A stretch of 64,000 nucleotides of DNA from DASQPR01 sp035713725 (GCA_035713725.1 DASTMZ010000051.1:1-64000), one strand, 5' to 3'; shown: positions 35,060-43,628, numbered from the stretch's first letter. Notes: generated from the sequence alone by a model not told the origin. Made by a program: numbers and translations.

Positions 35060-35933
35060 CCTGACGGCCGATCAAACCCTGCCGGGCACGGCGCTCGTCA
35101 GAAGTCAGCACGCCGCCGGCCGCCAACGCGTCGGCGTACCGCTTGACGAAGTCGGCGAAGGGCTGTTCCCACTCCTCGCCAGCGGGCCGCTCCGGCAGGT
35201 CCCAGACCGGCACGAGGCGACCGTGCGCACGGAACATGCCGGCAAATTTCGTACCGTCGCCGAGCGCGAGATCACCGCCGGCCTGCAACCGCGCCAACGT
35301 GTTGAGCGCGGCGTCTTCGTCGTCGGGCAACACCCATCGCAGGTGCGCGCGGTCCGGCACCCGGCACCAGTACGCGCCGCGAGCCGCCGCCATCCGTACC
35401 GTCGGATAGACCGACGCGTTCGCACGCTCCAGCGACGCGCGGACATCCGGGTCTTCGGTCGCCTCGTCGTCGAGCCAGAACTCAAAGCCGTCGCGAACCG
35501 TCACATCGAGCGGCACGTCGGCAAGGACGTCCTGCAGCCGTTTGCCCGGCCCCGGCGTCACCGGCATCGTCACGGACGTGCCGGGCTCGGCCTCGAGCGC
35601 GAGCAGGACGGCCAGCGCGACGTCACGCGAGGCGTCCCCGGAGTGCGTGTTGCGCTGCAGCCCGACGAGTACGCGGCCGTCCGGCTTGGTGAGCGCCGGC
35701 CACGCCATCGGGAGCACTGTGGCGACCGTGATCGAGCGGTCGCCGTACTGCTCCGCGTAGCGCGGCGCAAGCGTGAGCGGGGCGGTCGCGGCGGGTACGA
35801 GTTCGCGCAGCGCGATCCACTCCGCCTCGTCGACCAGCCCCTCGAACGGCCGCGCGACGAACACGTCGCGTACCTTCGCCGAGCGGGCCGGCGCGCCGCC
35901 ACGCTGCGCTGACGCCTTCCGCCGCTTGCTCAC
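35046..35933 (-). CDS. DUF5926 family protein
   Basis: A 295-residue soluble protein of a family confined to Actinobacteria (often named SecA-like by error). It starts MSKRRKASAQRGG, then DVFVARPFEGLVDEAEWIAL and the conserved VPAATAPLTL; RVLVGLQRNTHSGDASRDVA and LRWVLPDDEDAALNTLARLQ lie in the middle, and FADFVKRYADALAAGGVLT near the end. GTG 35933 has TAGAGT eight bases upstream (leaderless). No catalytic motif is known. It converges with arcA with a 14-base overlap of coding sequence. Confidence 0.85.
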   Translation of the reverse strand: MSKRRKASAQRGGAPARSAKVRDVFVARPFEGLVDEAEWIALRELVPAATAPLTLAPRYAEQYGDRSITVATVLPMAWPALTKPDGRVLVGLQRNTHSGDASRDVALAVLLALEAEPGTSVTMPVTPGPGKRLQDVLADVPLDVTVRDGFEFWLDDEATEDPDVRASLERANASVYPTVRMAAARGAYWCRVPDRAHLRWVLPDDEDAALNTLARLQAGGDLALGDGTKFAGMFRAHGRLVPVWDLPERPAGEEWEQPFADFVKRYADALAAGGVLTSDERRARQGLIGRQVTLR

Positions 35934-35941
35934 GACGGACC

Positions 35942-35947
35942 ACTCTA
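35942..35947 (-). promoter_or_regulatory. -10 hexamer TAGAGT of the DUF5926 gene
   Basis: On the reverse strand TAGAGT ends eight bases before GTG 35933; no ribosome site is present. Confidence 0.55.
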
Positions 35948-36020
35948 GCCGTCGTGCCGCGGCACCCGACCGGCCGCATCGGCGCGCCGCTTGCCGGCTG
36001 CACCAACCGCGTGACGCGGC

Positions 36021-36476
36021 TTAGTCGCCCACGGCAAGGCCGGTGGTGGTGCGGCGCGCGCTCGGCCAACTGATGTCCGCCCAGACGCTCTGACCGGCCC
36101 CGTCAGTCTCGACCCCCCAGTCGTCGGCGAGCGCGGCGACGATCGACAGTCCTCGACCGTCCACCGCGTCCGAATCGGCTCGACGTACGCTCGGCGCGGT
36201 CGCGGCACCGCCGTCGGTCACGCGTACCGCGACGGTCTCGGCGCCGGCCACGAACCGCACCTGCCACGTGACACGGATGACGTCGCCCGGCAGTGCGTTC
36301 GCGTGGCGCACCGCGTTGCCGACGAGTTCCGCAGCGACCGCCAGCGCATCGGTCAGCAGCTCGGGCCGGACCAACGAACTCAGACGTGCGGCCATGTGCG
36401 TGCGCGCCTGTCCCGCGCCGCGTGGATGATGCGGCACGACCACACTCCACGCAGGCTCGGTCGCCGACATCGCCAC
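36021..36476 (-). CDS. Anti-sigma-factor-like ATP-binding protein (RsbW fold)
   Basis: A 151-residue HATPase-only protein of the RsbW/SpoIIAB-like group that is abundant in Actinobacteria. The N box is AVAAELVGNAVRHANA, then VRVTDGGAATAP and GRGLSIVAALADDWGVE as the G boxes. No phospho-acceptor His is present. GTG 36476 has GGAGG eight bases upstream, inside the end of the kinase gene; ATG 36470 is the alternative. With a three-base gap it is co-translated with the sensor kinase upstream. No sigma factor or antagonist gene is near, so its partner is elsewhere. Confidence 0.8.
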   Translation of the reverse strand: MAMSATEPAWSVVVPHHPRGAGQARTHMAARLSSLVRPELLTDALAVAAELVGNAVRHANALPGDVIRVTWQVRFVAGAETVAVRVTDGGAATAPSVRRADSDAVDGRGLSIVAALADDWGVETDGAGQSVWADISWPSARRTTTGLAVGD

Positions 36477-36479
36477 CAG

Positions 36480-37961
36480 CTACGCCTCCCCAGGCCGCCG
36501 CGACGATTTCCGGCCAAGATCGCCGCGGGGCAGTCGTACTTCTGCGACGGTACCGCCGGCATCGCGCGGGCGTAAGGACACCCATCCGTTTTGCCGCTCC
36601 ACGATTCTTCGGACTAGATACAAGCCCAGTCCGACGCCGCTGTATCGACGGTGGTCACCGGTGTCGGCTTGCCAGAACCGCTCGAACGCACTCTCGACAT
36701 GTTCCGGCCGCACACCGATGCCGCGGTCCATGACGCGGATGCCGACGGTGCGGGAGTCCCGCACGCCGTCCACTTCGATGTCACCTGCCTCGCGCGCGGC
36801 GTACTTGCCGGCGTTCGTGACGAGTTCCGACACGATGCTTGCGATGCTCGCCGGTTCGCCGAACACGATAGGCAAGTCGGCGGGCAGCCGGCAGCGCACC
36901 CGCGCACGCAGGTCGGCGGGCAGCTCACTGACCGCCGCAGTCACCGCCTCGCCGAGGTCGAAGCGTTCCACGACCGGCGGCAGACCCGGTTCGCCGACCG
37001 CGGTCAGCAATCGGTCGAGCAGTCGCGCCAGTTCGGCCGCACGCAACCCGAGCACCCGCGCCGCGTCGCGACGACCCGCCTCGTCGAGCATGTCCCACCG
37101 GCCGGACAGCGTTTCCGCGTACCCCTTGATCACCGTGACCGGCGTACGCAGCTCGTGGCTGGTCAACGCCACGAACAGCTCGCGACTCTGTTCCCAGCGA
37201 CGCGACTCGGTGATGTCGCGGACGGTCAGCGACACCTCCGACCGGTCTGGCCACGTCTTCGCCATCAGAATCAGGGTGCGGCCGTCGGTGAGGTTGTGCT
37301 CCAGCACCTGACCCGGACCGGGCATCGGCAACGGCATGGTGGCGCCGACCGTCACCCCGGTCCCCTCCAGCACATGCTGACTCGCCGGGTTGATCCACCG
37401 TACGGTGCCGTCGCGGTCGAGCACGGCGGTGGTCTCCGGACGGATGCGCAGCGTCGGGTCCGGATGCAGCGGAAGCCCCGGGCTGCCCCGATAGAGCCGC
37501 GACGCCATCGACGTCACGAAGCGCATCATTTGCAACCGCAGTGCATCGACGGCGGTGAGCTCATAGGGCAGGCCGACGACGACGATGCCGATCGTCGCGG
37601 TACCCTGCAGAATGCGGCCGACGATGGCGGTGCTCGAATCCGGCGACAGCTGCACCAGATCGGCCGGCAACTCATCCATCGGGCCGGCGACGACCTCGTC
37701 ATCGGCGACAATCGACCGCAGCAGCTCGTCCCCCGAGTTGACCCGCCGGCCGAGCACCGCGTCGGCGACGCCGCTGGCCGCGATGATCCGGCCGCTCGCC
37801 GGACCGAACTCGACGATCGCGACACTGTCCGCGTCGAACATCCAGACGCCCATCGCGACCAGGTGACGAAGTGCCAGCAGCCCCGACCCGCCGCCGTTGA
37901 CGTGGTCGATCAGCTCGGCCATCTCGTCGAAGAAGCGCTCGGCGTCGAAAGCATCGCCCAT
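36480..37961 (-). CDS. GAF/PAS soluble sensor histidine kinase
   Basis: A 493-residue kinase with no membrane helix. A GAF-like domain (about 25-165), a PAS-like domain (about 180-270; TTAVLDRDGTVRWINPASQH), a HisKA box SRELFVALTSHELRTPVTVI, and an HATPase with SELVTNAGKYAA, DRGIGVRPEHVESAFERFWQ and YSGVGLGLYLVRRIVE. It has no response regulator beside it; instead the RsbW-like ATPase is the next gene. It starts right after the large palindromic element, about 48 bases from its left edge, so that element could sit in its promoter or leader region. Confidence 0.88.
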   Translation of the reverse strand: MGDAFDAERFFDEMAELIDHVNGGGSGLLALRHLVAMGVWMFDADSVAIVEFGPASGRIIAASGVADAVLGRRVNSGDELLRSIVADDEVVAGPMDELPADLVQLSPDSSTAIVGRILQGTATIGIVVVGLPYELTAVDALRLQMMRFVTSMASRLYRGSPGLPLHPDPTLRIRPETTAVLDRDGTVRWINPASQHVLEGTGVTVGATMPLPMPGPGQVLEHNLTDGRTLILMAKTWPDRSEVSLTVRDITESRRWEQSRELFVALTSHELRTPVTVIKGYAETLSGRWDMLDEAGRRDAARVLGLRAAELARLLDRLLTAVGEPGLPPVVERFDLGEAVTAAVSELPADLRARVRCRLPADLPIVFGEPASIASIVSELVTNAGKYAAREAGDIEVDGVRDSRTVGIRVMDRGIGVRPEHVESAFERFWQADTGDHRRYSGVGLGLYLVRRIVERQNGWVSLRPRDAGGTVAEVRLPRGDLGRKSSRRPGEA

Positions 37962-38008
37962 GCAGCGAGTGTGCCCGCTGCCGTCGTTTGCGTCACGTGG
38001 TGCCGGCT

Positions 38009-38387
38009 CTAGGGCATGGGGCTGGTTGCGGTTAGGGCCTGGGGCAGCCCAACTCCACTTGACTGGGAAGGCGTTTTAGGTCTGCGTGGAGTTGGGCTGC
38101 CCCAGGCCTTGTTGCACGTACGGGAGTTCCGCACGCTGGGGTTAGAGCTTTCGTGGTGGCCGTGACACGGAAACGGTGGCGGTGACGGGTGGCGCCGCGT
38201 CGCCACGGGTCACGGCGGCGCTGTCGGTATCACGTACACGTCGAAAGCTCTAAACCCCCCACGTTCGGCGAACCCGCACTCGGACGGGCCGGGCCAGGCC
38301 GACTTCACGCAGACCTAAAACGCTCTTCCCCCGTCAAGTGGAGTCGGGCTGCCCCGGCCCTAAACCGCAACCGGCTCATACGTCTAG
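38009..38387. repeat. 379-bp near-palindromic element, possible MITE or RNA
   Basis: A non-coding element whose two halves pair on a single axis at 38197.5. Matching blocks are CTAG (38009 and 38384), GGTTGCGG (38024/38365), GGGGCAGCCC (38041/38346), ACTCCACTTGAC (38052/38333), an 18-base block GCGTTTTAGGTCTGCGTG (38071/38306), TAGAGCTTTCG (38143/38242), GTGAC (38182/38209) and TGGCG (38190/38201). The outer 65 bases of each arm match at about nine in ten positions; the middle is more diverged. It lies between the GDPD stop and the sensor kinase start. The right CTAG contains the GDPD stop codon. Possible readings are a transposon-derived miniature element inserted at CTAG, or a long structured RNA. 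Confidence 0.85.
38036..38108. other. 23-bp perfect hairpin nested in the left arm
   Basis: 38036-38058 (GGCCTGGGGCAGCCCAACTCCAC without the first G) pairs perfectly with 38086-38108, around a 27-base loop that holds the conserved GCGTTTTAGGTCTGC. The right arm carries a diverged copy of the same hairpin (about 38287-38360). The element is thus two hairpin units in inverted order around a third core. Confidence 0.8.
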
Positions 38388-39202
38388 CGCCCGATGTGGT
38401 CCAGGACCCGCCGAGGCCGGTCGCTGATAATCGCGTCCACGCCAAGCTCGAGCATCAGGTCGATGTCATCCGGCTCGTTCACGGTCCAGACGTAGACGCG
38501 TCGGCCGCGCCGGTGCCATGCGTGCACCACGGCCGGGTTGGCTCGCACCACGCGCACGGCGGGCCCGGCGATGTTCGCGCCGGCGGGCAGGCGACCGTCG
38601 CGCAGGTCGGGCCGCAGGAACTCGGTCAGCAGGACGTTGTCCAGCAACGGCGCGCGGGCGTGTATGCGCCGCACCGCGAGGTGCGAGAACGACATCACGG
38701 TCACCTCGACGCCACTGCCGTCGCCCGGCTTGTCGAGGCCGTAGCGCTGGAGCATCGCCACGAGCCGATCCTCCACCTCGGCGCCGTAGCGCGTCGGGTG
38801 CTTGGTCTCGATGAACAGGCGCAGCGGTCGACCGGCGCTGACGGCCGCGTCGAGAAGCCGGTTCAACGTCAGAACGCGGGTACGCACACCGTCCGCCGCA
38901 CCGCCATCGGGGTACGGATGCCACGACCCGAAGTCCAACTCGTCAAGCTGCGCGAGGACATGGGTGCTCACCCGGCCGGTACCGTCGCTGACGCGATTCA
39001 GCCGCCCGTCGTGAATGCAGACCAGGTGGCCGTCGCGAGTCAGGCGCACGTCGCACTCGAGACCGTCCGCGCCCTCGTTGATAGCGCGCAGATACGCGCC
39101 GATGGTGTGCTCCGGTAACGCAAATGACGAACCACGGTGCGCGACCACGAGCGGCTTGGCACCACCGGCGGACGGCCCGTGGTCAGGCGATGTACGGGTC
39201 AC
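38384..39202 (-). CDS. Glycerophosphodiester phosphodiesterase
   Basis: A 272-residue GDPD-domain enzyme that splits glycerophosphodiesters to glycerol 3-phosphate and an alcohol. The metal and catalytic residues lie in VVAHRGSSFALPEHTIGAY, GADGLECDVRLTRDGHLVCI and HDGRLNRVSDG; FIETKHPTRYG and YVWTVNEPDDI are the later strands of the TIM barrel and DAIISDRP closes it. There is no signal peptide, so it acts in the cytoplasm. GTG 39202 overlaps the end of the rhodanese gene by 20 bases. Its TAG stop lies in the CTAG that borders the palindromic element. Confidence 0.92.
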   Translation of the reverse strand: MTRTSPDHGPSAGGAKPLVVAHRGSSFALPEHTIGAYLRAINEGADGLECDVRLTRDGHLVCIHDGRLNRVSDGTGRVSTHVLAQLDELDFGSWHPYPDGGAADGVRTRVLTLNRLLDAAVSAGRPLRLFIETKHPTRYGAEVEDRLVAMLQRYGLDKPGDGSGVEVTVMSFSHLAVRRIHARAPLLDNVLLTEFLRPDLRDGRLPAGANIAGPAVRVVRANPAVVHAWHRRGRRVYVWTVNEPDDIDLMLELGVDAIISDRPRRVLDHIGR

Positions 39203-39509
39203 GTCCGTCGTCGGTCACGATCGGGCGGCCGGCCGCCACCCATTCAACGATCCCGCCGTCGAGATTGACCGTATTGTCCAGCCCCCGCGCGCTGAGGAAG
39301 TTGACGACCTGCGCGGAGCGGTGGCCGTGCCGGCACAGCACGACGACCGGCTCATCGGTCGGAATGTCGCCCAGCCGTGCCGGGATCGTCGACATCGGTA
39401 CGTGGTGTGCGCCCGGCGTGTGGCCGGCGTCCCACTCTTCCGGTTCGCGTACGTCCAGCACGTACGCACCCTCCGGCACGTCTGCCGCGCCGATGCTCGC
39501 CACACTCAC
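39183..39509 (-). CDS. Single-domain rhodanese
   Basis: A 108-residue rhodanese-like sulfurtransferase with YVLDVREPEEWDAGHTPGAH and the active-site loop LCRHGHRS, whose Cys carries the persulfide. The start is taken at GTG 39509, which leaves ten residues before the first conserved strand; longer in-frame starts reach into the gap before the LCP gene without a match. It overlaps the GDPD gene by 20 bases, indicating one transcript. No sulfur-metabolism gene is near, so its acceptor is unknown. Confidence 0.85.
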   Translation of the reverse strand: MSVASIGAADVPEGAYVLDVREPEEWDAGHTPGAHHVPMSTIPARLGDIPTDEPVVVLCRHGHRSAQVVNFLSARGLDNTVNLDGGIVEWVAAGRPIVTDDGRDPYIA

Positions 39510-39538
39510 GATGCCAAGTCTAGGTCCCTGCCGATTGG

Positions 39539-40594
39539 CTAAATGGAGTTGACCCACGTCGGATTGTTCAGTGCCCAGGTGCCGACGGTGTCGTCGTAGA
39601 TGGCGTCATAGAGCGACTGCGCCTGGTCGTTAGCGATCACGTAGCTCACCCCGGCGATCGTCTGAGTCGTGGCGGGCAGGCGAATGCCGACGAGGCTCGA
39701 CGGACGTACGTTGCGGAGGGTGAAAACGAGTTGGTCGAGCGCAACGCCGTTGGTGTCGATGGTCAGCGACGAACCTACGGCACGGATGATCTGGTCCAGC
39801 TTGATCGGGTTCTGCGCGAGCCCGTTCGCGAACGACTTCGTGAAGATTGCCTTGAGGAACTGCTGCTGGTGACGCTGTCGGTCAAAGTCGCCGCCCGGCA
39901 GTGTCTCGCGCTGGCGCAGGTAGTCCAGCGTCTCGCTGGCGGTCAGATCGCGGCAGCCAACGGTGTAGAGGCGGCCGGTGTGAATCGATCTGACCTGCTC
40001 GTCGATGCACATGTGGACGCCGCCGAGGTCCTTGACGACCTGGTCGAAGCCACTGAAGTTGATCACTGCCGCACCGTCGAAGTGGATACCGGTCAGCTGG
40101 GACAGCGTGGTCGACAGCAACTGGATGCCGCCGTTGCCGCCGCCGCCGTACTGGAACGATGAATTGATCTTGTCCAGGCGCCCGTAGAAGTTCCGACTCG
40201 GATCGGGCGGGATGCTGACCCGCAGGTCGCGCGGGATAGAGATCATGTAAGCACGATCCAGCGTCGCCGGAATGTGCACGATGATGATCGTGTCGGACCG
40301 CGCGCCCATGCTGGGGTTTTTCTGGCGGGCGTCCGAGCCGATCAGCAAGTAGTTGAGCGGTCCGTGCAACGACGTCAACTGGGTGCCGCCCGCACCACTT
40401 CGGGCATTCGGCGCAAGCAGGTCGCCCTGGTGCACGGCGCCGGTGTAGCGCGCGGTGAGCACGCGTTCGGCGCCCATCAGGCCGAGCGGTACGAGCATGA
40501 TCACGGCGCCGATCACAACGAGTAGCTTCGCCCACAGCGGAGCCCGTTTCCGGACGGTAGACGTGACGCACCTCCCGGACGGGTACCGCCGCAT
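39539..40594 (-). CDS. LytR-CpsA-Psr (LCP) phosphotransferase 1
   Basis: A 351-residue LCP protein. One membrane helix near the N-terminus (about residues 22-45, LWAKLLVVIGAVIMLVPLGL) is followed by the extracytoplasmic LCP domain: NYLLIGSDARQKNPSMGARS, DTIIIVHIP, YMISIPRDLRV, the VINFSGFDQVVKDLGGVHMC strand-helix unit, and QRHQQQFLKAIF. These hold the Arg and Asp residues that bind the polyprenyl pyrophosphate head. Such enzymes attach wall glycopolymers to peptidoglycan. It is the last of four LCP genes on this strand and the most diverged in its tail (NNPTWVNSI). No ribosome site is clear at ATG 40594. Confidence 0.92.
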   Translation of the reverse strand: MRRYPSGRCVTSTVRKRAPLWAKLLVVIGAVIMLVPLGLMGAERVLTARYTGAVHQGDLLAPNARSGAGGTQLTSLHGPLNYLLIGSDARQKNPSMGARSDTIIIVHIPATLDRAYMISIPRDLRVSIPPDPSRNFYGRLDKINSSFQYGGGGNGGIQLLSTTLSQLTGIHFDGAAVINFSGFDQVVKDLGGVHMCIDEQVRSIHTGRLYTVGCRDLTASETLDYLRQRETLPGGDFDRQRHQQQFLKAIFTKSFANGLAQNPIKLDQIIRAVGSSLTIDTNGVALDQLVFTLRNVRPSSLVGIRLPATTQTIAGVSYVIANDQAQSLYDAIYDDTVGTWALNNPTWVNSI

Positions 40595-40780
40595 GATCGG
40601 CAAAGTTTGGTGATCGGCCCCAGTTTATGGGGGTCTGCCCGGGGTCGCGGGGGTTAGCGGCAATCACCAAGATGCCCGTACGCAGGCGTTTCTCAGCCTC
40701 GGACCCGGCACCGGGTCGGTGGCTGAGTCGACGGCAGAGCCGGATCCGGCGGGTGTCGGCCGGCGCGGTCGCAGGCGCGG

Positions 40781-42088
40781 TCAGCTTTGCGCGATCCAGC
40801 TGGGGTGCGTGGCGAGGAAGTCGTCGACGCGGTCGGCGCCGACATCCTGCAGCAACGTCAGGCTGTCGTCCGACAACGCCTGGCGGTCATCCGGCGCCGG
40901 CCCGGTGTACGGCACGAAGACGCCGCCGTTCGTCTTGATGGCCACCATGGAGCCCGGGTTGATGCCCTTCAACGTAAACACCCAGTCGGACAGCGTGCGG
41001 ACCCGTCCCGAGGCGGCCTGTCCCGGATCGAAGGTGAACGCCTTGCCGAGCGAGCCGAGGAACGAGCTGATCCGCAACGGGTCGGAGATGCCTTTCTGAT
41101 ATGCCTGCTCGAGCAGTGCCTTGATGAACTGTTGCTGGTGGCGCTGCCGGTCGTAGTCGGTGTACTTGAGGAAGTCGCGGCAACGCACGTAGTCGAGCGC
41201 GTCGTAGGCGTTGAAGTGGTGTTTGCCGACGGTGTAGATAACCGGCGTCGTGCCGGGGACTCGATGGTTCGGCGTACCGTCCGGATTGATCACCCACGGT
41301 GCCGCGTGCTCGTTGGGGTGCCCGTTGACGTACCCGTGGTGCAGCGACTGAGTGCGCTCGTCGACGTACATGTCCACGCCGCCGAGCTTTGTCACGATGT
41401 CGCTGAAGCCGTCGAAATTCACGATCAGGCCGCTGTCGAACGACAGCCCGGTGAGGTTCTTGAGGGTCATCGCGAGCAGTTGCATGCCGCCCGAGTTGCC
41501 GCCACCGTTCTGGCTACCGTAAAAGAACGCCGCGTTGATTTTGAATGAGCCGCCGCCGAACTTGGTGGCCGGGAACGCCGGGATCTGGGCGCTGGTGTCG
41601 CGCGGGATCGAGATCAGGAACACGCGATCGTGCGTCGCCGGCACGTGCGCGATGATGATCGAGTCGGACCGCGACCCGAGCCCTGGATTCTTGGCGCGGG
41701 TGTCCAGACCGACCATCAGCATGTTGATCGCGCCGTCGATGTTGCGTCCGGCGCCCGAGCCGCCCAGCAGATCGACCGTTCGAACCGACCCGTTGACCGA
41801 GTTGACGAGGAAAAGCACCGCAATGATGCCGGTGCCGCCGCCAACCATCAGCAGCGCGCCGAACGCGACGGCAAGCTTCGTCCAGATCGGACTCCGCCGC
41901 CGACGACGCAACGAGCGCTGTCGCGGCACGCCGCCCGGCCTGGTCTTCACTGGCGCGACGGCAGCCGCCCCGGCCGCTGGACCCGACATGGCGCCGATCG
42001 GCGGCTCCTCGCGCCGGCGCGACCGCTGGCCGTAGACGTGGCCACGCGCGGACGGCCCGCCGGCCGGTGGGTGCGGCTGATCGGTCAC
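40781..42088 (-). CDS. LCP phosphotransferase 2
   Basis: A 435-residue LCP protein with a cytoplasmic basic/Pro-rich N-terminus, a membrane helix (about 80-103) and an LCP domain containing LMVGLDTRAKNPGLGSRSDS, FLISIPRDTSAQ, LIVNFDGFSDIVTKLGGVDM and RQRHQQQFIKALLEQAY. It shares long blocks with the next gene (LHHGYVNGHPNEHAAPWVIN, GTTPVIYTVGKHHFNAYDAL) including a tail that ends WIAQS, so the two are recent duplicates. GTG 42088 is preceded by GGGGGTCCGA. Expected role: ligation of a wall polymer to peptidoglycan at the outer face of the membrane. Confidence 0.92.
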   Translation of the reverse strand: MTDQPHPPAGGPSARGHVYGQRSRRREEPPIGAMSGPAAGAAAVAPVKTRPGGVPRQRSLRRRRRSPIWTKLAVAFGALLMVGGGTGIIAVLFLVNSVNGSVRTVDLLGGSGAGRNIDGAINMLMVGLDTRAKNPGLGSRSDSIIIAHVPATHDRVFLISIPRDTSAQIPAFPATKFGGGSFKINAAFFYGSQNGGGNSGGMQLLAMTLKNLTGLSFDSGLIVNFDGFSDIVTKLGGVDMYVDERTQSLHHGYVNGHPNEHAAPWVINPDGTPNHRVPGTTPVIYTVGKHHFNAYDALDYVRCRDFLKYTDYDRQRHQQQFIKALLEQAYQKGISDPLRISSFLGSLGKAFTFDPGQAASGRVRTLSDWVFTLKGINPGSMVAIKTNGGVFVPYTGPAPDDRQALSDDSLTLLQDVGADRVDDFLATHPSWIAQS

Positions 42089-42185
42089 TCGGACCCCCAG
42101 AATCGTTGACAAGCGCACCTGCACCGTACGGCGACCGCGCGCACGTCGCACGGTTCGCAGGTCGTGCCGTGTCGCTCACGATGCG

Positions 42186-42244
42186 GCCGCTCACGATGCG
42201 TGCCGACGGCGATGCGTGCCGCTCACGATGCGTGCCGACGGCGA
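42186..42244. repeat. 32-bp tandem repeat downstream of LCP 3
   Basis: A 32-bp unit beginning GCCGCTCACGATGCGTGCCG occurs at 42186-42217 and, in the first 27 bases, at 42218-42244; a shorter version precedes it near 42171. It ends one base before the stop codon of LCP 3. Confidence 0.8.
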
Positions 42245-42245
42245 C

Positions 42246-43628
42246 TCAGCTCTGCGTGACCCAGTCCGGATGCAGCGCGAGGAAGTTATCCACCTGGTCG
42301 GTGCGTACGTCGTCGAGCAGCTGCAGGCTGAGCGCCGACATTTGCTGGGTGCTCTGCTTGCCGACCATCACGGTGTTGAACGTACCGCCGTTGATCTTGA
42401 TGGTACGGATCGCGCCCGGGCTGATGCCCTTCAGCGTGAAGATCCAGTCGCTCGCGTTGTGGCCGCCACCGTCGAACTGGAACGCCTTGCCGAGCGACGT
42501 GAGGAACGAGCTGATCTTCAGCGGGTTAGAGATGCCCTTGTCGTAGGCCTCCTGCAGCAGTGCCTTGATGAACTGCTGCTGGTGGCGCTGCCGGTCGTAG
42601 TCGGCGTTGGGCAGGAAGTCGCGGCACCGGACGTAGTCGAGCGCGTCGTACGCGTTGAACGTGTGCCAGCCCACCGTGTAGATGACCGGCGTGGTGCCGG
42701 GGATGCGATGGTTCGGCGTACCGTCCGAGTTGATCACCCACGGCGCGGTGTGCTCGTTCGGGTGTCCGGTGACGTACCCGTGATGCAGCGACATGGTGCG
42801 CTCGTCGACGTACATCTTGACGCCGCCGAGCTTGTTGACGATGCCGGCGAAGCCGTCGAAGTTCACCACCAGCGCACCCTGGAACGTGATGTGCCAGTTC
42901 TGCTCGATGGTCTTTTGCAGCAGCTGTACACCGCCCGCGGTGCCCTGGCCGTTCATGCTGCCGAACTGGAACGCTGAGTTGATCTTGTCGTGTTGACCGA
43001 GGAACTTCGACGGCTTGTACGCCGGGATCGGCACGTACGTATCGCGCGGAATCGAGATCAGGTCGACCTGGTCGTGGCTGGCCGGGATGTGACCGATGAT
43101 GATCGAGTCGGAGCGTGAGCCCATGCCCGGGTTGTTGTCGCGCGTGTCGAGACCGATCATCAGCAGGTTGATCGCACCGTTGATCGACTTGGCCTGACTG
43201 CCCGCCGGCGCCAGCAGCGACACCTGATTGATCGCGCCGTTCACGCTGCCGGTGATGAACTTCGTGACCGCCATGCCGCCGACCCCGGCAAGCATCACAA
43301 CGATGCCGAGCACCAGCGAGACCTTCGCCCACCACGGGCTGCGCCGCTTCGTGCGCACATTCCCGGACCGGCCTCCGCCAGACCCGCCGCCGGACTTGCC
43401 GCCGCGCTGGTTGCCGCGACGCTGGTTACCGCGATCCGGTCCGCCGGTGCCACGGCCGCCCGATCCGTTGCGGCCACCCGATCGGCGCTCGCTCTCGTAG
43501 CCGGATGAGTCGTAGCCGGATGAGCCGTTGCCGTAGACGTGGCCGCTGCCGTACACGTTGGGGCCGTCTCGCCCGCCACCGGGCGTCCGTCGCGGGCCCG
43601 CCGGTCGCGGCGATCCGTAGGTCGTCAC
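42246..43628 (-). CDS. LCP phosphotransferase 3
   Basis: A 460-residue LCP protein. A long Gly/Ser/Arg cytoplasmic region (about 1-100) carries short repeats (GYDSSGYES, RRGNQRRGNQRGGKSGGGSG); the membrane helix is at about 105-128, and the LCP domain includes LMIGLDTRDNNPGMGSRSDS, DLISIPRDTYVPI, LVVNFDGFAGIVNKLGGVKM and RQRHQQQFIKALLQEAYDKG. It is the near twin of LCP 2. GTG 43628 has AGGAG five bases upstream. The 3' end runs straight into a 32-bp tandem repeat. Confidence 0.92.
   Translation of the reverse strand: MTTYGSPRPAGPRRTPGGGRDGPNVYGSGHVYGNGSSGYDSSGYESERRSGGRNGSGGRGTGGPDRGNQRRGNQRGGKSGGGSGGGRSGNVRTKRRSPWWAKVSLVLGIVVMLAGVGGMAVTKFITGSVNGAINQVSLLAPAGSQAKSINGAINLLMIGLDTRDNNPGMGSRSDSIIIGHIPASHDQVDLISIPRDTYVPIPAYKPSKFLGQHDKINSAFQFGSMNGQGTAGGVQLLQKTIEQNWHITFQGALVVNFDGFAGIVNKLGGVKMYVDERTMSLHHGYVTGHPNEHTAPWVINSDGTPNHRIPGTTPVIYTVGWHTFNAYDALDYVRCRDFLPNADYDRQRHQQQFIKALLQEAYDKGISNPLKISSFLTSLGKAFQFDGGGHNASDWIFTLKGISPGAIRTIKINGGTFNTVMVGKQSTQQMSALSLQLLDDVRTDQVDNFLALHPDWVTQS

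Noticed and set aside
38007..38012. CTAG/TCTAG at both ends as proof of a target-site duplication
   Set aside because: CTAG is its own reverse complement and falls on the symmetry axis, so it could be part of the palindrome; a second copy elsewhere or an empty site in a relative is needed.
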